Shown: in pieces, positions 9,357-17,484 of the stretch
How positions within the stretch are numbered: the stretch's first letter is position 1
How the letters are laid out: the number at the start of each line of letters is the position of its first letter
From: Ponticaulis koreensis DSM 19734
Lineage (GTDB): Bacteria > Pseudomonadota > Alphaproteobacteria > Caulobacterales > Hyphomonadaceae
Direction of reading: 5' to 3'
Length of the DNA stretch: 64,000 nt
NCBI RefSeq assembly: GCF_000420665.1
Contig: NZ_ATVJ01000001.1
Location: 1,807,588 to 1,871,587, forward strand
Made by a program: the position numbers and the translations under genes
Notes under the pieces: model-generated
The model's database searches: none
What the model was told of the DNA's origin: nothing
What the model saw: only the letters and a program-made list of their open reading frames with translations

Positions 9357-10391
9357 TTAAACCCGCTCGCGCAACTCGTCACGAACGAGCACGGCGATGT
9401 CTTCACAGGCTTTCCGTGCTGCGGGTGAAATGCCTATAAAGGCCGTAAAGCCGTGCGCAAGGCTGTCATAGCACCGGTAAACCACGTCAACGCCTGCATC
9501 TGTCAGACGATCAGCATACGCTTTGCCCTGATCGTGCAGAATGTCAAAGCCTGCTGTCACGATAATCGCCGGCGCGAGATTTTCCAGCTGGGTGGAGCAC
9601 ATAGGCGAGATCATCGGGTCCTCGCGGTCTGCGCCTTCTGGCAGATACTGGTCGATGAACCATTCCATTGTATCGCGCGTCAGCGGGTAGCTGTCGGCGT
9701 AGATATTCATGCTGGATGATTCAAACTCTATCTCTGTTGCCGGATAGATCAGAATTTGAAGCACAGGCTGCGGCTTGTGATCACGCATCATTTCCTGCGC
9801 GACGATGGCAGTGAAGTTACCGCCCATGGAATCGCCCGCCACAGCAGCATGGCCCGGAGATGCACCAAGGTTCTCAGCTTCCTGCAGACACCACTCATAG
9901 GCTGCAATCGCGTCATTCAGACCGGCGGGCCATTTATGTTCGGGCGCAAGCCGGTAATCGACAGAGACAACCGGCGCTTTACAGATATGGCTCAGCAGTC
10001 CGCAGAATTCATGGCTGGTTTCAAGGTCGCCAATCACGCCGCCGCCAAAGTGGTAGAACACGATGACAGGCATGTTCGGGTCCTGACCGAACGGCTTGTA
10101 AATACGGGCGGGGATGGAATGCGTCTCTGTCGGAATGCTTGTGTCTTCGGTCGTGACGCCGGATGGAAGGTCGCCTGCAAAAAGAGCAAGGCCTTCTGCT
10201 GAGGCTGCACGGGCAATCTGAGGGCTGAGTGAAGACATAGGCGGTTGCTTGCGCGCGGAGTGAGCGATCATCTGGAAGTGCGGGTCCAGCGTGCGTCCAC
10301 CAAGTTGTACCGGGTGTCCGCCAGACATTTTGACCAGCCAGCTATTCGGCAGCTTCATGACCATTTTGGCCAGCATTGTGCTAAAGCTCAT
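9357..10391 (-). CDS. Alpha/beta hydrolase, HSL-type esterase
   Basis: A 344-residue carboxylesterase of the hormone-sensitive lipase family. The oxyanion motif is HFGGG at residues 114-118, a variant of the usual HGGG. The nucleophile is S188 in GDSMGG. The acid and base of the triad appear near the C-terminus (GFDILHDQ and LAHGF). No signal peptide is evident, so it is probably cytoplasmic. A TetR-family gene lies 39 bp upstream on the same strand and probably controls it. The substrate is unknown. Confidence 0.87.
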   Translation of the reverse strand: MSFSTMLAKMVMKLPNSWLVKMSGGHPVQLGGRTLDPHFQMIAHSARKQPPMSSLSPQIARAASAEGLALFAGDLPSGVTTEDTSIPTETHSIPARIYKPFGQDPNMPVIVFYHFGGGVIGDLETSHEFCGLLSHICKAPVVSVDYRLAPEHKWPAGLNDAIAAYEWCLQEAENLGASPGHAAVAGDSMGGNFTAIVAQEMMRDHKPQPVLQILIYPATEIEFESSSMNIYADSYPLTRDTMEWFIDQYLPEGADREDPMISPMCSTQLENLAPAIIVTAGFDILHDQGKAYADRLTDAGVDVVYRCYDSLAHGFTAFIGISPAARKACEDIAVLVRDELRERV

Positions 10392-10430
10392 GCCCGTTTC
10401 CCCATATATCTTTGTTCGCTGAGTTTTATC

Positions 10431-11072
10431 TTAGGTGCGAATTTCATCAAAAGCATGGCGGATACCACACAAGATCAGATTAGTCGCAAAATCCGTCGCC
10501 TGTTCAACCAGCTTTTCGGTCTGATCCTGATCATTTGAAATTCGCGTGAGCATGACGTCGCCAAGTTCGCGGGCGATCCCGATAGCAGAGGCCGTCAGAT
10601 AGGCGGTGTCGATATCAGGCGAACCCTCGGAGGCGAGGATGGTCTCGATGTCCTTGCGGATCTCCTGAAAAATGGCGTTCATTTCAGGTGTATCGGACCG
10701 CACGTCGCTAATATGGATTTTGGGTGCTGCGAGCCTCAGAACTTCAGCATGTCGTTCCACAATGAAGTGGAAGTAAGCACTGAAGGCGCATTTGAGATAC
10801 TCTTCAAAGCTGATGTTTTCGCGCGGCAGTGTTCTGAGCAGGCGGCCGAATTCAGCCGCAGACGTTTCCGCGAGCGCTTCGAAGATTTCTTCTTTGGATT
10901 TGAAATAATTGTAGAAGGTGCCGCTCGCCAGATCCGTGCGGCGGATAATGTCCCGCACAGTCGTCGTCTCATAGCCGAGCTCTGCGAAAACGAGACGCGC
11001 AGCATCCAGTATTGCTTCACGGTTAGCAGCTTTGGAGCGCTCTCGTTTGCCCTGGGTCTTTGAAATCATCAT
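10431..11072 (-). CDS. TetR family transcriptional regulator
   Basis: A 213-residue regulator. Residues about 12-60 carry the TetR helix-turn-helix with the signature SGTFYNYFKSKEEIF. The C-terminal part is a helical ligand-binding and dimer domain without a recognised ligand class. It precedes an esterase gene on the same strand, and co-transcription is likely. Two in-frame ATGs at 11072 and 11069 are equally plausible starts. Confidence 0.88.
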   Translation of the reverse strand: MMISKTQGKRERSKAANREAILDAARLVFAELGYETTTVRDIIRRTDLASGTFYNYFKSKEEIFEALAETSAAEFGRLLRTLPRENISFEEYLKCAFSAYFHFIVERHAEVLRLAAPKIHISDVRSDTPEMNAIFQEIRKDIETILASEGSPDIDTAYLTASAIGIARELGDVMLTRISNDQDQTEKLVEQATDFATNLILCGIRHAFDEIRT

Positions 11073-11207
11073 CTGGCGCTGTCACTTGAATCGGCTGGCG
11101 GTTTTCCGCACGAGCGGACCCTACTGTAAAATTGCGGGTATCAAAACTCAATCGCTTCCGTGCACGTCACGGCGAGATAGCGGGTCTTATGCCCAGTGAA
11201 TATCCAC

Positions 11208-11699
11208 TCAGGACTGTGTGTCCTCACCGTCCGTGTCCGGAGGAGTTGAAGGGCGGGTTAATTCATCTGGAAGCTGGAAGGTGGGCGATTCGACCGAGAA
11301 TATGGCGTCAGCTTCTGCAGTCCGTCGTGACAGGCGCACCATTTCGAAGTGACCGGACAGAAAATCTTCGCCGGTTCCGACATGCCATTCGCCAAAGATC
11401 CGGCTGGCCTCATCGGATAGTCGTCCAAGATACTGAATATGGGCCTGATGGACTTCCGGGCCGGGGTGGTAGAGCTTTTCGAAGATTACGCTTTCACCAG
11501 CCATTTCTCCCATGACGTCGGCTGAAAGCTCGCGCAGCATAGGCGCTGCGAAAGTGTTTGGTTCCAGAGTGGTGCCGGTGAATTCAAGTTCGGCAACCGA
11601 CTCAAGAAAGGCTGAAAACGGTATACGCTGATCGTCTGCGGCGGTGCCATAGGCATACCATCCGGTCCAGTATCCGGCGATGTCGTTCGCGTCAGTCAT
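11208..11699 (-). CDS. Hypothetical protein, 163 aa
   Basis: I do not recognise this family. It is a soluble, acidic protein with repeated aromatic residues near the start (GYWTGWYAYG) and alternating beta-like stretches. The last 20 residues are Pro/Thr/Asp-rich and probably disordered. The WTGWYAY opening and beta pattern could suggest a small barrel or lipocalin-like fold, which is speculative. It is divergent from a thioesterase gene with only 47 bp between them, so they may share a control region. Confidence 0.6.
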   Translation of the reverse strand: MTDANDIAGYWTGWYAYGTAADDQRIPFSAFLESVAELEFTGTTLEPNTFAAPMLRELSADVMGEMAGESVIFEKLYHPGPEVHQAHIQYLGRLSDEASRIFGEWHVGTGEDFLSGHFEMVRLSRRTAEADAIFSVESPTFQLPDELTRPSTPPDTDGEDTQS

Positions 11700-11746
11700 G
11701 GTGATTATCTATTTCCGTACGCTGACACTCGGTGTAGTGAGGTGCC

Positions 11747-12220
11747 ATGACAGAGAATCCTGATTTCTTCGATCTTATTCGGCAATATGCGCCTAATATC
11801 ATAAATAAGGTGCCGTATGCGAACACGCTAGGGTTTGAGCTGGTCGATCTTGAGCCGGGCAAGGCTGTCGCGCGTGCGCCCTACAAACCAGAGACCATTG
11901 GTGACATCGAGACCGGAATTATTCACGGCGGTGTTGTAACGGCATTGCTGGATAATGTGTCCGGTGTTTCGGTTATTGCAGCCCTCTCCGAGATGAAGTC
12001 TACAGCCACGCTTGATCTGCGTATTGATTATATGCGCCCGGCAGAAGTCGGCCGCGACATCATCGCGGAGGCAGAGTGCTATCACATGACCCGCACTGTC
12101 GCGTTTACACGCGCCTGGGCCTATCATGAAAGCCGCGACCGCGTGATTGCCACAGCGTCCGGATCATTCGCTCTGAACACCATCAAGGGCTTTCCCACGA
12201 ATACCGGGGAGGGCAGCTGA
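11747..12220 (+). CDS. PaaI-type hotdog thioesterase (first of pair)
   Basis: A 157-residue acyl-CoA thioesterase of the PaaI/4HBT hotdog family. The signature helix IIHGGVVTALLDNVSG (about residues 58-73) carries the HGG turn and the acidic D residue used in catalysis. Strands TLDLRIDYMRPA and AFTRAWAYHESR complete the fold. Its stop overlaps the next gene's start (TGATG), and that gene is a second hotdog protein, so the two may form a heteromer or act in sequence. The acyl substrate is unknown. GAGGTG precedes the ATG. Confidence 0.85.
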   Translation: MTENPDFFDLIRQYAPNIINKVPYANTLGFELVDLEPGKAVARAPYKPETIGDIETGIIHGGVVTALLDNVSGVSVIAALSEMKSTATLDLRIDYMRPAEVGRDIIAEAECYHMTRTVAFTRAWAYHESRDRVIATASGSFALNTIKGFPTNTGEGS

Positions 12221-12648
12221 TGAGCGAGGACATTCTCCAGCGTCAGAAGAAGCTTCAGGACTATCTTAACCGGACGCCGTTTGCCGATTTTATCGGTTTC
12301 AAATGTGAAATCATGGGCGATGAAATGACGGCGATACTTCCATTTGAAGAGAAGATCATCGGTAACCCGTCTATTCGTGCGCTTCATGGCGGCGCGACGG
12401 GTGCGTTTCTTGAGCTGACGGCGATGGCTCAGCTGTTTCTGCTCTCTGATGAGGTCAGCCTCGCCAAACCGATTAATCTGACAATCGATTACCTGCGTCA
12501 GGCGAAGGCAGAAAACCTCTATGCCCGCGCGACGGTGACCAAGCAGGGGCGGCGCATCGCGAATGTTCATGCTGAAGCATGGCAATCGGAACGGGCCCGG
12601 CCAGTGGCAACGCTTAGTGCGCATTTCCTGCTCGGCGATGGTGAATAA
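12220..12648 (+). CDS. PaaI-type hotdog thioesterase (second of pair)
   Basis: A 142-residue hotdog protein. The helix ALHGGATGAFLELTAM retains HGG, but the acidic residue position holds Glu (FLELT) where the first paralogue has Asp. NLTIDYLRQAK and IANVHAEAW mark the following strands. It is translationally coupled to the preceding thioesterase. The pair probably arose by duplication and then diverged considerably. Confidence 0.83.
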   Translation: MSEDILQRQKKLQDYLNRTPFADFIGFKCEIMGDEMTAILPFEEKIIGNPSIRALHGGATGAFLELTAMAQLFLLSDEVSLAKPINLTIDYLRQAKAENLYARATVTKQGRRIANVHAEAWQSERARPVATLSAHFLLGDGE

Positions 12649-12776
12649 GACAGTTTTGTAAAATATTTGAATTCACTTTGAAGTATTTGTGGAGTCGTAA
12701 ATTCCCATACTAATGGCCAAATATTTTTAATACTTACAAGATAGACTTGCCCCGAATTTAAAAATCGGGTGATCAG

Positions 12777-14681
12777 GTGGATATTCGCAAACTCTCTGTA
12801 CGCGAAAGAGTGTTGTTGCTGACCAGCGCAGCCATCCTTTCATTAATCGCGCTTACTGCCGCCTTCAGTATCACCGGACAGATGACAAAACGTCTGCAGT
12901 CTGTACAAGTCCAGTTGTCTGCACAGGCAGATGAATCCAGGCGGCTGGAGACCGAGCTTCTGCGGCTTGAAATGTATGCTTCCCGTTTTCTTGCAGAACG
13001 GAATGTCGATGATTTAGCCAATTTTGAGAATGACGCCCCCCGCCTGAGAGAGCTCGTCTCTACAGTCGAGCAATTCACATCTGACTGGTCGCTTTCATCG
13101 CTCTCAGAAAGGTATATCGCCAAGACACGGGCGGCATTTGAGGCAAGGGAGCGACTTGGTCTTGATGAAAATAGCGGGTTGGAAGGTGAACTCCGCAAGG
13201 CCGTGCACGACATAGAACGACGCCTTCAGACTCTTGATCAGGAAAGCCTGACAGTCCACATGCTAATGATGCGCCGTCATGAGAAGGATTTCATGATGCG
13301 TCTGGACACAAGCTACATTGCGCGTTTCGAAGCTCGTGCCGACGAGTTTAGCGCAGGCTTGCAGCAAGCAGGTCTTAGCGAGATCCAGCGTGATGAGATT
13401 TCCGCGCTCTTCTCCGCCTATCAACGCGGATTTGAAGACTGGAGTGAGGGACGTCTCCAATTGATGCGTCAACAGGATATGGCTGTTGCGGCGCATGCCG
13501 AGCTCGCGTCGGCAGTGTCTGCAATGTCCGGGGACCTTCTCGCGCGGGCTGACACGGCGACCATACAACAACGGACTGTTATTGACGGCACGATTGTAGC
13601 GATCTGGATCGCAGTCGTGATCCTGATCACGATCTGCGGAGCATTGGCGGTGTGGATCGGTCGTTCCATTGTTAGCCAGATCGCTGGTGTGAGTGACGAG
13701 ATGCTGAGTCTTTGCAGAGCCTATGACACGAACACGTCGGGTCCGCTCCGGAGCAATGCACGTAGTGAACTTGAGCGTATGCGGCGTGTGCTGGATTTCT
13801 TTGCCGAGAATATTGCAGAGACGGAACGGCTGAACATGGAAGTTCGTTTTCACCGCGACCATCTTGCAGATGAAGTTGCAAAGCAGACTGCTGCCTTGGA
13901 ACATCAAAAGCTTCAGTTAGAATTGTCACTTGATCAGGAGCGTGAGCTTCGCCAGCTGCAGAATCAGTTCGTAGCGACAGTAAGTCACGAATTTCGCACA
14001 CCCTTGACCATCATTGACGGTACGGCGCGTCGTATTTCACGGTCTTTGTCGAAAATGGATGCTGGACAGATATCAGAACGGCTTGAGACGATCAGATCAT
14101 CGGTACGTCGTCTGTCGGATATGGTTGATGAAACGCTGGATTCTTCAAGAGTCTCAGAAGGCGAGATTGATTGTAATTACGCTTGCGTTGATTTCCGCCA
14201 GTTTGTGGAAGGTATTGTGGAACGACATCGGGATATCGCGTCAGAATTTACGTTCGAGTACGATGTGGGGATATTGCCGGATTGTGTTGATGCGGATCCG
14301 AAGCATCTCGATCATATCGTCTCGAACCTCGTTTCGAATGCAATCAAGTACTCACGTCTACGTCCGCATATAAAAGTGACTATGGGGAAGGAAGGCGATT
14401 GCGTTTTTCTTTCAGTCAAAGACAGGGGTGTTGGGATTCCAAAAGAAGAGTTGCCGAAAATTACGTCGCGTTTCTTCCGCGCATCGACTTCCGCGGGCAT
14501 TAAGGGGACGGGTATCGGTTTAAACCTCGTTGCCCAGTTGATACGTGCACATAATGGTAAGTTTAACATCGACAGCAAAGAAGGCGAGTGGACTGAAGTC
14601 ACTGTTAGACTGCCAATCAGTGCGCCGGAAGACGCGCAGAAGCAGGATGCTGATTGCTGTAGTCTTATTAGCGCTGCCTAG
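12777..14681 (+). CDS. Transmembrane sensor histidine kinase A
   Basis: 634 residues. Membrane segments near 11-29 and 268-291 bracket a helical periplasmic sensor domain of about 240 residues. A linker and coiled coil lead to HisKA with phospho-His H404 in VSHEFRTPL. The ATPase half shows NAIKYS, DRGVGIP, RFFRAS and GTGIGLNLV and is complete. From the coiled coil onward it closely matches the kinase encoded just downstream, while the sensor parts differ entirely. The start is GTG at 12777, without a strong ribosome site, so the N-terminus is uncertain. The cognate response regulator is not obvious; no plain one is adjacent. Confidence 0.88.
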   Translation: MDIRKLSVRERVLLLTSAAILSLIALTAAFSITGQMTKRLQSVQVQLSAQADESRRLETELLRLEMYASRFLAERNVDDLANFENDAPRLRELVSTVEQFTSDWSLSSLSERYIAKTRAAFEARERLGLDENSGLEGELRKAVHDIERRLQTLDQESLTVHMLMMRRHEKDFMMRLDTSYIARFEARADEFSAGLQQAGLSEIQRDEISALFSAYQRGFEDWSEGRLQLMRQQDMAVAAHAELASAVSAMSGDLLARADTATIQQRTVIDGTIVAIWIAVVILITICGALAVWIGRSIVSQIAGVSDEMLSLCRAYDTNTSGPLRSNARSELERMRRVLDFFAENIAETERLNMEVRFHRDHLADEVAKQTAALEHQKLQLELSLDQERELRQLQNQFVATVSHEFRTPLTIIDGTARRISRSLSKMDAGQISERLETIRSSVRRLSDMVDETLDSSRVSEGEIDCNYACVDFRQFVEGIVERHRDIASEFTFEYDVGILPDCVDADPKHLDHIVSNLVSNAIKYSRLRPHIKVTMGKEGDCVFLSVKDRGVGIPKEELPKITSRFFRASTSAGIKGTGIGLNLVAQLIRAHNGKFNIDSKEGEWTEVTVRLPISAPEDAQKQDADCCSLISAA

Positions 14682-14767
14682 TACGCGTAGATGATAATTG
14701 CTCAACGCCAATCGATAAAATTGTAAACGTCTGCTCCCGCAAAATTAAACCTTTTGTGGGTAAGACT

Positions 14768-14789
14768 GCATGCTGAGGTCACAGCATGC
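14768..14789 (+). promoter_or_regulatory. Inverted repeat enclosing start of kinase B
   Basis: GCATGCTG-AGGTCA-CAGCATGC is a perfect 8-bp stem. The kinase B start codon (14786) is in the 3' arm and the likely ribosome site (GAGG) is at the 5' arm/loop junction. As RNA it could hide the start and regulate translation. It may equally be an operator. Confidence 0.4.
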
Positions 14790-16300
14790 ACGATAAGCTG
14801 AAATTTAAAAATCTGTTCCGGATCCATTCCGACGAACCTGAGCTTGTGCAGGCTCAGATGGCGGCTATGTCACGCCAGATTCCTCTGATTTACATCATTG
14901 TTGCGTTCAATGTGTTCGGTCTCGCCGTCAGTTTTGCCTCGGCTGCGCCGCCGGAACTGGCGATATGGACGCCTGCTGTTCTGATCGGCCTGTTCATCGT
15001 CCGCAGCCTTTTCTGGTTCATGCGGCCGAAAGAATATGCAAGCCATCTTGATGCGGCGAGGGAGCTGCGGAAGCTCTCAGCGCTTCTCGCAGGCATGGCC
15101 GTTTTCCTGTCCGTCTGGTGTATTCTCCTTTTCCCGTATGGCGATGCAAACCAGCAGACACATATCGCGTTCTTTATTTCCGTAACGCTGATCGGGACTG
15201 TCTTCGCTGTTGTTCAGGTCCCGCTGGCTGCACTGGTCTGTATGACGATTAGTGGCACAACGTTCGTCCTGTTTTTTGCGACGCGCGGAAACCTTGCTTA
15301 CACCGCAATGGCGCTGAACTTCATTACGGTGATGCTTGTCGTCTTCATGCTGGTGCGCAGCTATTTTCAAAATCTCTACGGCTTCATCACGTCGAACAAG
15401 CAGCTGACCGAAGCGAACGCAGAGCTTAATTCGCTCTATGCCGAACTTCAGACACACCGCGATAACCTCGCCCAACAGGTTTGCCTGCGAACTGCTGAGC
15501 TGGAAGAGCAAAAGCTGAAGCTGGAGCAGGCGCTGAAGGCAGAACGTGAACTCAATGCGATGCAGAATGATTTTGTGTCCATGGTCAGTCATGAATTCCG
15601 TACGCCGCTCGCCGTGATCGACGGCATGGCGCGCCGTGTCGAGAACCGGGCTGACAGCATGGATGCAGAAGCTGTTCGCGAGCGGATGGAAAAAATTCGC
15701 GGCTCTGTTGGACGTCTTTCCAATCTGGTTGAGCGTACGCTGGATGCCTCTCGTATGGCTGCATCAAAGCTGCAGTTCGAGCCGGAAATGGTGGATATCC
15801 AGTCGCATATTCTAGACGTTCTGGATCGTCATAAGGAGATCGCGACCGAGTACCAGTTCGAGATCGATATTGAAGATCTTCCGGATGAGCTCAGCTGCGA
15901 TCCGCGCCTGATGGAGCATGTGCTGGGGAATATGATCGGCAATGCCGTCAAATACTCCAAAGCGGACCCGCGCATCGATATTTGTGGTTATGTCGAGGGC
16001 AATTGGGCGATCATCAAGGTTCGCGATCACGGTGTCGGCATTCCGAAAGCAGAATTGGCTCGTGTGACAGAGCGTTTTTTCCGTGCATCAACAGCGACCA
16101 GCATTCAAGGCACAGGCATCGGGCTCAATCTCGTTAAAGAGATTGTTCAGATGCACGGCGGCAAGTTCAAAATCGACAGTGAAGAAGGCAAATGGACTGA
16201 AGTCAGCGCCTTCTTCCCCATTTCAAGGGATTCCGCCGATCCTGTCATTCTCGGCGTTCACGATGATGATGAGCCGGACGCTTTAGTCCGCCGCGCCTGA
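14786..16300 (+). CDS. Multi-pass membrane sensor histidine kinase B
   Basis: 504 residues. The first 195 hold about six to seven hydrophobic segments, a 7TM-like integral-membrane sensor without a large periplasmic loop. A coiled coil leads into HisKA with H269 in VSHEFRTPL. The ATPase motifs NAVKYS, DHGVGIP, RFFRAS and GTGIGLNLV are all present. The catalytic region is a near twin of kinase A upstream, so the two arose by duplication with a swap of sensor. It overlaps a convergent oxidoreductase gene by 18 bp at its 3' end. Confidence 0.88.
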   Translation: MHDKLKFKNLFRIHSDEPELVQAQMAAMSRQIPLIYIIVAFNVFGLAVSFASAAPPELAIWTPAVLIGLFIVRSLFWFMRPKEYASHLDAARELRKLSALLAGMAVFLSVWCILLFPYGDANQQTHIAFFISVTLIGTVFAVVQVPLAALVCMTISGTTFVLFFATRGNLAYTAMALNFITVMLVVFMLVRSYFQNLYGFITSNKQLTEANAELNSLYAELQTHRDNLAQQVCLRTAELEEQKLKLEQALKAERELNAMQNDFVSMVSHEFRTPLAVIDGMARRVENRADSMDAEAVRERMEKIRGSVGRLSNLVERTLDASRMAASKLQFEPEMVDIQSHILDVLDRHKEIATEYQFEIDIEDLPDELSCDPRLMEHVLGNMIGNAVKYSKADPRIDICGYVEGNWAIIKVRDHGVGIPKAELARVTERFFRASTATSIQGTGIGLNLVKEIVQMHGGKFKIDSEEGKWTEVSAFFPISRDSADPVILGVHDDDEPDALVRRA

Positions 16301-17245
16301 AAGAGCGTCGCCGAGCGCTTTACCGCTCGCCCAGGCATCTTCGACACCCCCGCCCAAAAGCCAGTCTCCGCAAACTCCGAGTGTCTTGTCTTCGGTCAGC
16401 ATGAAGGGCTCGCCAGCGGGCTTGGATGTGACGGCATAGCGCCAACGGTGAGCATGCTCTACGGTGGGCGATGGTAGCTCTATCGACAATGTCTCGGCCA
16501 ATGCCGATTTCATGGCCTGCAAAACATCACTGGCGTCATCTTCAAGATGCGCTTTCGACCAGTCTGTGCTGGCATGCAGAACAAGACAGTCCTTCGCTGT
16601 GTCTCTACCCGGCTTGGTCTGGTTCCGGATGATCGCAGCGATGGAGCTTTGTTCCGGTTTCAGAGTGGTGAATTCCACTGGCAGAAGTGTATCGAAGCCC
16701 AGCATCGTCACCCAGCGCGGCTCTGAAACGACGTCGTCAGCTTTCGCGGCAAACTCGGGGGCGGCATCGGCAAGAAGAATTGTCGCCTGTTCTGCTGGAA
16801 TTGCGCAGACAACAACATCGCAGTCGAATGGCGGGGCATTCTGTTCGAAACACAGCGCCCAACCGCGCGGTGTCCGTGTTATGCGCTTCACGCGTTGGCC
16901 AAAGCGAACATCGAGGCCCTCGGCCAGACCCTTGATGGTGGAGTTCATGCCGGGCGTGCCGACAAAGCTTTTCGGAAAGCCGTTATCATTTGCATGCAGC
17001 TCTGCGACGAAACCTGCTTCGATGAGTGGTTGAAGCGCGTTTGCGAACGCCTCAGAGCGTGCCTCGAATGCGCTTGTTCCGTGGTCGAAGCGATATTCGG
17101 CCCCGTCCGCGCTGATGCGCTTGGTCGACAGCCGACCGCCTGCGCCGCGCCCTTTATCAAAAACTGTGACTTCCATTCCGTTCTGGCGGGCAATGCGTGC
17201 GCAAGTGAGGCCTGAAAATCCGGCGCCGATAATAGCGAGTTTCAA
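16283..17245 (-). CDS. FAD-dependent oxidoreductase, renalase-like
   Basis: A 320-residue flavoprotein. The N-terminus is a classic dinucleotide-binding fold (AIIGAGFSGLTCA) with E/D-type FAD binding continuing at VFDKGRGAGGRLSTKR. That GxGGRxST segment is typical of the renalase/amine-oxidase branch. The C-terminus closes with an FAD contact (LGVCGDWLLGGGVEDAW). Renalases oxidise dihydro-NAD(P) isomers, and the substrate here is not proven. Its 3' end overlaps the convergent kinase B gene. Confidence 0.82.
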   Translation of the reverse strand: MKLAIIGAGFSGLTCARIARQNGMEVTVFDKGRGAGGRLSTKRISADGAEYRFDHGTSAFEARSEAFANALQPLIEAGFVAELHANDNGFPKSFVGTPGMNSTIKGLAEGLDVRFGQRVKRITRTPRGWALCFEQNAPPFDCDVVVCAIPAEQATILLADAAPEFAAKADDVVSEPRWVTMLGFDTLLPVEFTTLKPEQSSIAAIIRNQTKPGRDTAKDCLVLHASTDWSKAHLEDDASDVLQAMKSALAETLSIELPSPTVEHAHRWRYAVTSKPAGEPFMLTEDKTLGVCGDWLLGGGVEDAWASGKALGDALSGAAD

Positions 17246-17397
17246 GAGTTCGATCCCGTTCAGAAATGTGATGCTTCAGATATTCAATACGAAGATGGAA
17301 GACGGGCGGATTTTATTTTTAGGCGCGGTCAAACGACTCAATCGCCAGGATAGTATTTCGCTTAAGCGAACTGGCGCTCAGACGCAGCATTGCAGAA

Positions 17398-17430
17398 ACT
17401 AAAACAGCGCCACGTAGAAGACGCGGCGCT
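17398..17430 (-). terminator. Intrinsic terminator of flmG
   Basis: On the minus strand AGCGCC-G-CGT, a CTTCT loop and ACG-T-GGCGCT form a long stem followed by GTTTTAG, about 55 bp past the flmG stop codon. Confidence 0.6.
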
Positions 17431-17484
17431 ATATCAGAAACTATATGAACGCGGACCGATGAGGTTGCTGCCTTAAACGGGCTT

